From Pseudomonas sp. S30 (lineage in GTDB: Bacteria > Pseudomonadota > Gammaproteobacteria > Pseudomonadales > Pseudomonadaceae), in NCBI RefSeq assembly GCF_016518545.1, contig NZ_JACVTO010000019.1, positions 46,716 through 110,715 of the forward strand: a stretch of DNA of 64,000 nt, written 5' to 3'. Shown here piece after piece: positions 60,310 to 64,000 of the stretch. The notes beneath the pieces were generated by a model. It worked only from the letters and a program-made list of their open reading frames with translations, was not told the DNA's origin and did not search any database. The position numbers and the translations under genes are program-made. Position 1 is the first letter of the stretch; the number at the start of each line of letters is the position of its first letter.

Positions 60310-61097
60310 GCGGTCACCTGCTGGTCATCGGTACGTTGAGCGAACACCCGCGACAGCACATGCTCGCGGGTCTCGATGAAGCGTGGATCGGACTTGATCG
60401 CCCGCGCCGACTCGCCGGCGGCGAAGCGGCGGCCGAACTCCAGCGGCAAGCGCTCGACGATGCGCCCAGGGTTCGGTGCCAGCAGTATCAGTTCACTGGC
60501 CAGGAACACGGCTTCTTCGATGTCGTGGGTGATCAGCAGGACCGGTTTGGCGGTGCGTTTCCACACGGTCAGCAACAGGGTCTGCATCTGCTCGCGGGTG
60601 AACGCGTCGAGGGCGCCGAACGGCTCGTCCATCAGCAGCACCTGCGGGTCGGCGGCCAGCGCGCGCGCCAGGCCCACGCGCTGCTTCTGGCCACCGGACA
60701 ATTGCCAGGTCCGGCGCTCGCCGAAGCCTGCCAGGTCCACCAGCGCCAGCATGTCCCTGGCCTTGGCCCGGCGTTCGTCGCGGGGCACGCCCGCCAGTTC
60801 CAGGCCGAAGGCGACGTTGTCGAGCACGTTCTGCCAGGGCAGCAGGGCGTCGTCCTGGAACACCACGCCGCGATCGGCGCCCGGGCCGCGCACCGCTTCG
60901 CCGTCCAGCGTGATGCGTCCGCCGCTGGGCGCGGTGAAGCCGGCGATCAGGTTCAGCAGCGAGGTCTTGCCGCTGCCCGAGGGGCCGAGGGCGACCAGCA
61001 GTTGATCCGGTGCCAGGGTCAGGTTGATGTCGTCCAGCACAGGGGTCGCGGCGCCGGGGTAGTGCGCGCTGATGCGCTGCAGTTCGAGCAAGGCCAT
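60306..61097 (-). CDS. tauB: Taurine ABC transporter ATP-binding protein
   Basis: 263 residues. Walker A GPSGSGKTS, signature LSGGQKQR, Walker B VLLMDEPFGALDAFTR, H-loop ITHDIEEAVFLASE. The segment DRGVVFQDDALLPWQNVLDN is typical of TauB/SsuB. Located between tauA (39 bp gap) and tauC (4 bp overlap). Confidence 0.93.
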   Translation of the reverse strand: MALLELQRISAHYPGAATPVLDDINLTLAPDQLLVALGPSGSGKTSLLNLIAGFTAPSGGRITLDGEAVRGPGADRGVVFQDDALLPWQNVLDNVAFGLELAGVPRDERRAKARDMLALVDLAGFGERRTWQLSGGQKQRVGLARALAADPQVLLMDEPFGALDAFTREQMQTLLLTVWKRTAKPVLLITHDIEEAVFLASELILLAPNPGRIVERLPLEFGRRFAAGESARAIKSDPRFIETREHVLSRVFAQRTDDQQVTA

Positions 61098-61136
61098 GGT
61101 GGGCTCCAGCGGCGCGGTGTGCGCGCCGTTATCCGG

Positions 61137-62108
61137 TCATTGGGGCAGGTAGTTCGGCGTGACGTAGGGGCCATAGTCGGGCAATACCGCCTCGACCTTG
61201 CCCTGGGCCTTGAGGAAGGCCGCCGTGTCGCCGAGGGCCTGGGTGGTAGGCGCTGCGAGCAGCGCGCGCTGCTCGTCGGCCAGTGGATAGCTGTTGCCTT
61301 CCAGCAAGGCCGGGATGTCGGCCGGCTTGGCGCCGGAGAGCTTGGCCAGCTTGGCGACATGCTGCGGATCGGCCAGCCAGGCCTTGGGGTCCTTGCGGTA
61401 GTCGGCGTAGGCGTCGAGGGTGACCTTGGCGAACGCCTTGACCCATTCGGGATGCCGCTCGGCGAAGTCCTTGCGCACGATCCAGGCATCGAAGGTCGGC
61501 GCGCCTTTTTTCGCCAGTTCCGCGGAGGTGATCAGCACCTTGCCCGTTTCCTTGGCAACGCCCAGGGCGGGGTCCCATACATAGGTGGCATCGATGTCGC
61601 CGCGTTTCCATGCCGCGGTGATGGCCGGTGGCGCCAGGTTCAGGATGGTCACTTTGCCGGGATCGATGTTCCAGGCCTTGAGGGCTGCCAGCAGGCTGTA
61701 GTGCCCGGTGGAGACGAAGGGCACCGCGATTTTCTTGCCGACCAGGTCCTGGGGCGTGTCGATGCCCTTGCGCACGACCAGTGCTTCACCGGCGCCGATC
61801 TGGGTCGCGATCAGGAAGGTCTGTACCGGCACCTTGCGGGTGATCGCCGCGGCCAGTGGACTCGAGCCGAGGTAGCCGATCTGCACGTCGCCGGAGGCCA
61901 CGGCGGCGATGATGTCGGGGCCATTGTCGAACTTGCGCCAATCGATGCTGGCGTGGCTGGCCTGTTCGTAGCGACCATCGGCCTGGGCCACCTTGGCGGG
62001 GTCCACGGTGGTCTGGTAGGCGACGGTCAGGTCGGCAGCCTGGGCGAGGCCGCTCAGGCCAGCCAGCAGCAGGGTGGCCAGAAGGCGGCGGGGCGCAGCA
62101 TCGATCAT
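61137..62108 (-). CDS. tauA: Taurine-binding periplasmic protein
   Basis: 323 residues. Signal peptide LLATLLLAGLSGLAQA with cleavage near residue 24. Mature motifs: LTVAYQTTVDPAKVAQADGR, WRKFDNGPDIIAAVASGDVQ (ligand loop), IGYLGSSPLAAAITRKVP, GKKIAVPFVSTGHYSLLAAL. First gene of tauABCD, transcribed away from the porin gene. Confidence 0.93.
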   Translation of the reverse strand: MIDAAPRRLLATLLLAGLSGLAQAADLTVAYQTTVDPAKVAQADGRYEQASHASIDWRKFDNGPDIIAAVASGDVQIGYLGSSPLAAAITRKVPVQTFLIATQIGAGEALVVRKGIDTPQDLVGKKIAVPFVSTGHYSLLAALKAWNIDPGKVTILNLAPPAITAAWKRGDIDATYVWDPALGVAKETGKVLITSAELAKKGAPTFDAWIVRKDFAERHPEWVKAFAKVTLDAYADYRKDPKAWLADPQHVAKLAKLSGAKPADIPALLEGNSYPLADEQRALLAAPTTQALGDTAAFLKAQGKVEAVLPDYGPYVTPNYLPQ

Positions 62109-62583
62109 CGGAAAGCCTCATGTCAGTGGTAGTCACTGTGGAGAAGGCTAAATGATCTAAGAATCTACATATAAATAACTTTTTAGAATTAGCTTAGCGA
62201 GTTCCCTCACTTCGATAAATCCTGTCGTCAGGCCCTTGTGAAATTTTCGTGAAAGGCTAAGCTCTGACCACTTTCGCTCGAACGGGGGTTGGCGAGATTC
62301 GCAGATAACCTTCAGCTATGAGCAGGGATGCCGATACAACAAATGACGCTCAAGGTTCCGTCGTTATTCCGTAATAATCTGACCAATTCACGAAACGGTC
62401 ATTTTGGATTTATAGGATTGTCATTATCCTGTAGCGCAGGAAGCCTTAGACCAAAGTCGTGTAACACTCGGTAATGATTGACTTACCAGTCACGCTTTGG
62501 TGCTAAATCGCTTACCCGGGGGAGTGGGGCATCAGATCCCGCCCTCTGGAGAGTACAAAAATTAGAACGTAGAGGAGCAAAGC
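62109..62583. promoter_or_regulatory. Divergent tauA / porin promoter region
   Basis: 475 bp without a supported gene. Close to tauA an AT-rich block (62155-62205, with CATATAAATAACTTTTTAG) is suited to CysB/Cbl-type activation in sulfur starvation. The part before the porin (62340-62460) holds several A/T-rich tracts; the porin start follows GAGGAGC at 62571-62577. Confidence 0.45.
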
Positions 62584-63915
62584 ATGTACAAGTCCAGCCT
62601 GGCCCTGGCCGTGGCAGTGGGTGTTCTCGCCCAACAAGCAGGCGCTGCCGGCTTCATCGAGGACAGCAAGCTGTCCCTCAGCTCGCGCACCATGTACTTC
62701 AACAACGACAACCGTGATGGTGGTGCCGACAACCGTGAATCGGGTCAGGGCTTCAAGCTCGACTACATCTCCGGTTTCACCCAGGGCACCATCGGCTTCG
62801 GTGTCGACGCCCAGGCGCTGTGGGGTATTCACCTCGACGGCGGTCGCGGCAAGCACCCGGACAACAGCAGCTTCTTCCCCAGCGACAGCGACGGCTCGGC
62901 CGTGGACCAGTGGGCTCGTCTGGGCGCCAACGCCAAGGCCCGCTTCTCCAAGACCGAAGTGCACTTCGGTAGCGCGCTGACCCCGAACCTGCCGATTCTG
63001 GTCTCCAACGACGGTCGTCTGCTGCCACAAAGCTTCGAGGGTGGCACCATCCAGTCGAAGGAAATCGACAACCTGACCATCAACGCCGGTCAGCTGACCC
63101 ACGCCATGGGTCGTGCGTCGAGCAACCGCACCGGTCTGTCGGTCAACGGCGCCACTGCCGACAGCAACCAGTTCCGCTTCGGTGGTCTGGACTACAAGCT
63201 CACGCCTGACCTGACCCTGCAGTACTACTACTCGAACCTGGAAGACTTCTACAAGCAGCACTTCCTGGGCGCGACCCACGTGTTCAAGATCGCTGACGAC
63301 CAGTCGTTCAAGACCGACCTGCGCTACTTCGACAGCAGCAGCGACGGCCGCAACGGCAGCGGCGGCGGCTACAACTTCAACAACAACGGCGGCTACGCCA
63401 AGACCCCGGGCGAGGTCGACAACAAGACCTGGTCGGCGATCTTCACCTACACCCTGGGTGGCCATGCCTTCCTGCTGGGTCACCAGCGCGTCAACGACGA
63501 CGGCGGTTTCGTCTGGCTGAACCAGGGCAGCGTGCGCGACGGCAACGGTCGTCCCGAAGGCGCCGGCGGTGCCAGCTTCTACCTGTTCACCGACAGCATG
63601 ATCAACCAGTTCGCCAAAGCCGGTGAGAACACCACCTTCGGTCAGTATTCCTACGACTTCGCACGTCTGGGCGTACCGGGCCTGAAGGCGTCGATCTCGT
63701 ACCTGCGCGGCGAAGACGGCAAGAACGCCAACGGCAATGGCACCTTCAGCGAGTGGGAGCGCGACGCACGCGTCGACTACGTGATCCAGCAAGGTACCTT
63801 CAAAGGCCTGGGCGCTACCCTGCGTCACGGCGTGTACCGTGGGTCGGGCACCAGCTCGCTGGCCGACCAGGATCAGACTCGCTTCCTGATCAACTACACT
63901 TACAGCTTCATGTAA
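62584..63915 (+). CDS. OprD-family outer-membrane porin (OprE-like)
   Basis: 443 residues. Signal peptide to residue 22 (LALAVAVGVLAQQAGA-AGF). OprD family features: AGFIEDSKLSLSSRTMYFNN, DYISGFTQGTIGFGVDAQAL, FGSALTPNLPILVSNDGRLL, LPQSFEGG and a C terminus RFLINYTYSFM, where Phe is followed by a final Met rather than closing the barrel as last residue. An 18-strand channel for small anionic or amino-acid-like solutes. Next to the taurine operon, so a role in sulfonate entry is possible but is inference; similarity to OprE is by recall. Confidence 0.85.
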   Translation: MYKSSLALAVAVGVLAQQAGAAGFIEDSKLSLSSRTMYFNNDNRDGGADNRESGQGFKLDYISGFTQGTIGFGVDAQALWGIHLDGGRGKHPDNSSFFPSDSDGSAVDQWARLGANAKARFSKTEVHFGSALTPNLPILVSNDGRLLPQSFEGGTIQSKEIDNLTINAGQLTHAMGRASSNRTGLSVNGATADSNQFRFGGLDYKLTPDLTLQYYYSNLEDFYKQHFLGATHVFKIADDQSFKTDLRYFDSSSDGRNGSGGGYNFNNNGGYAKTPGEVDNKTWSAIFTYTLGGHAFLLGHQRVNDDGGFVWLNQGSVRDGNGRPEGAGGASFYLFTDSMINQFAKAGENTTFGQYSYDFARLGVPGLKASISYLRGEDGKNANGNGTFSEWERDARVDYVIQQGTFKGLGATLRHGVYRGSGTSSLADQDQTRFLINYTYSFM

Positions 63916-64000
63916 GCGGTAGCCGTCATGAAAAAAACCTCGCCTCCCGCGTAATGCTGTTCACTTAAGCGGAGCAGCCTTACGATCCACCGGATACCGG
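63916..64000. other. Trailing flank of the porin gene
   Basis: Last 85 bp of the window; no clear terminator hairpin or further gene start is visible. Confidence 0.4.

Overview
The window is a high-GC chromosomal segment of a fluorescent pseudomonad, most likely of the Pseudomonas putida group. The grounds are the gabD-gabT / diguanylate cyclase / metNIQ / SfnB / cystine ABC / epsC / betT / tauABCD / OprD-porin gene order, which I recall from P. putida chromosomes, plus Pseudomonas-type REP elements and Pseudomonas-type polymorphic toxins. Species assignment is inference.

Layout. 1-5241: the 5' part of a secreted M20 peptidase, then a small sugar-type catabolic module made of two divergent operons (a yellow/MRJP-like secreted protein with a LacI regulator, and an SDR dehydrogenase with an AGE-family isomerase) around twin LacI-type operators. 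5594-8389: tRNA-Arg(CCG) followed by a large polymorphic toxin with a predicted ADP-ribosyltransferase domain. 8376-18286: a sulfate-ester scavenging cluster resembling ats/sft/ast of P. putida S-313 (ABC transporter with a fused double permease, alkylsulfatase dioxygenase AtsK, LysR regulator, TonB receptor, arylsulfotransferase). 18577-21523: gabD-gabT with terminators and a probable leader RNA. 21619-22950: an HDOD protein with a receiver domain that lacks its phosphoacceptor.

23144-41578 is the accessory core: a contact-dependent inhibition locus of unusual composition (TpsB transporter, HlyC-type lysine acyltransferase, 3036-residue CdiA with a predicted PD-(D/E)XK nuclease tip, overlapping immunity gene). 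It is followed by about 6 kb of lower-GC DNA holding a bank of unrelated orphan immunity genes (YezG-like, GAD/Tdi1-like, WHH-toxin immunity, Imm49-like, PoNi-like). Between these lie fragments of toxins and immunity genes, an IS66 relic, a duplicated PoNi tail and two DUF3077-like genes, one frameshifted and one carrying a REP pair.

41600-46057: c-di-GMP enzymes on either side of a fatty acid desaturase. 46106-56188: organosulfur acquisition (MetNIQ-like transporter, FMN monooxygenase, two SfnB paralogues, cystine transporter) leading to an EpsC-type serine acetyltransferase. 56197-56326 is a G/C homopolymer block that looks like an assembly artefact. 56535-63915: a BCCT choline-type transporter, the taurine operon tauABCD and an OprD-family porin. 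Taken together the window is dominated by two themes: scavenging sulfur from sulfate esters, sulfonates, methionine-like compounds and cystine, and interbacterial competition.
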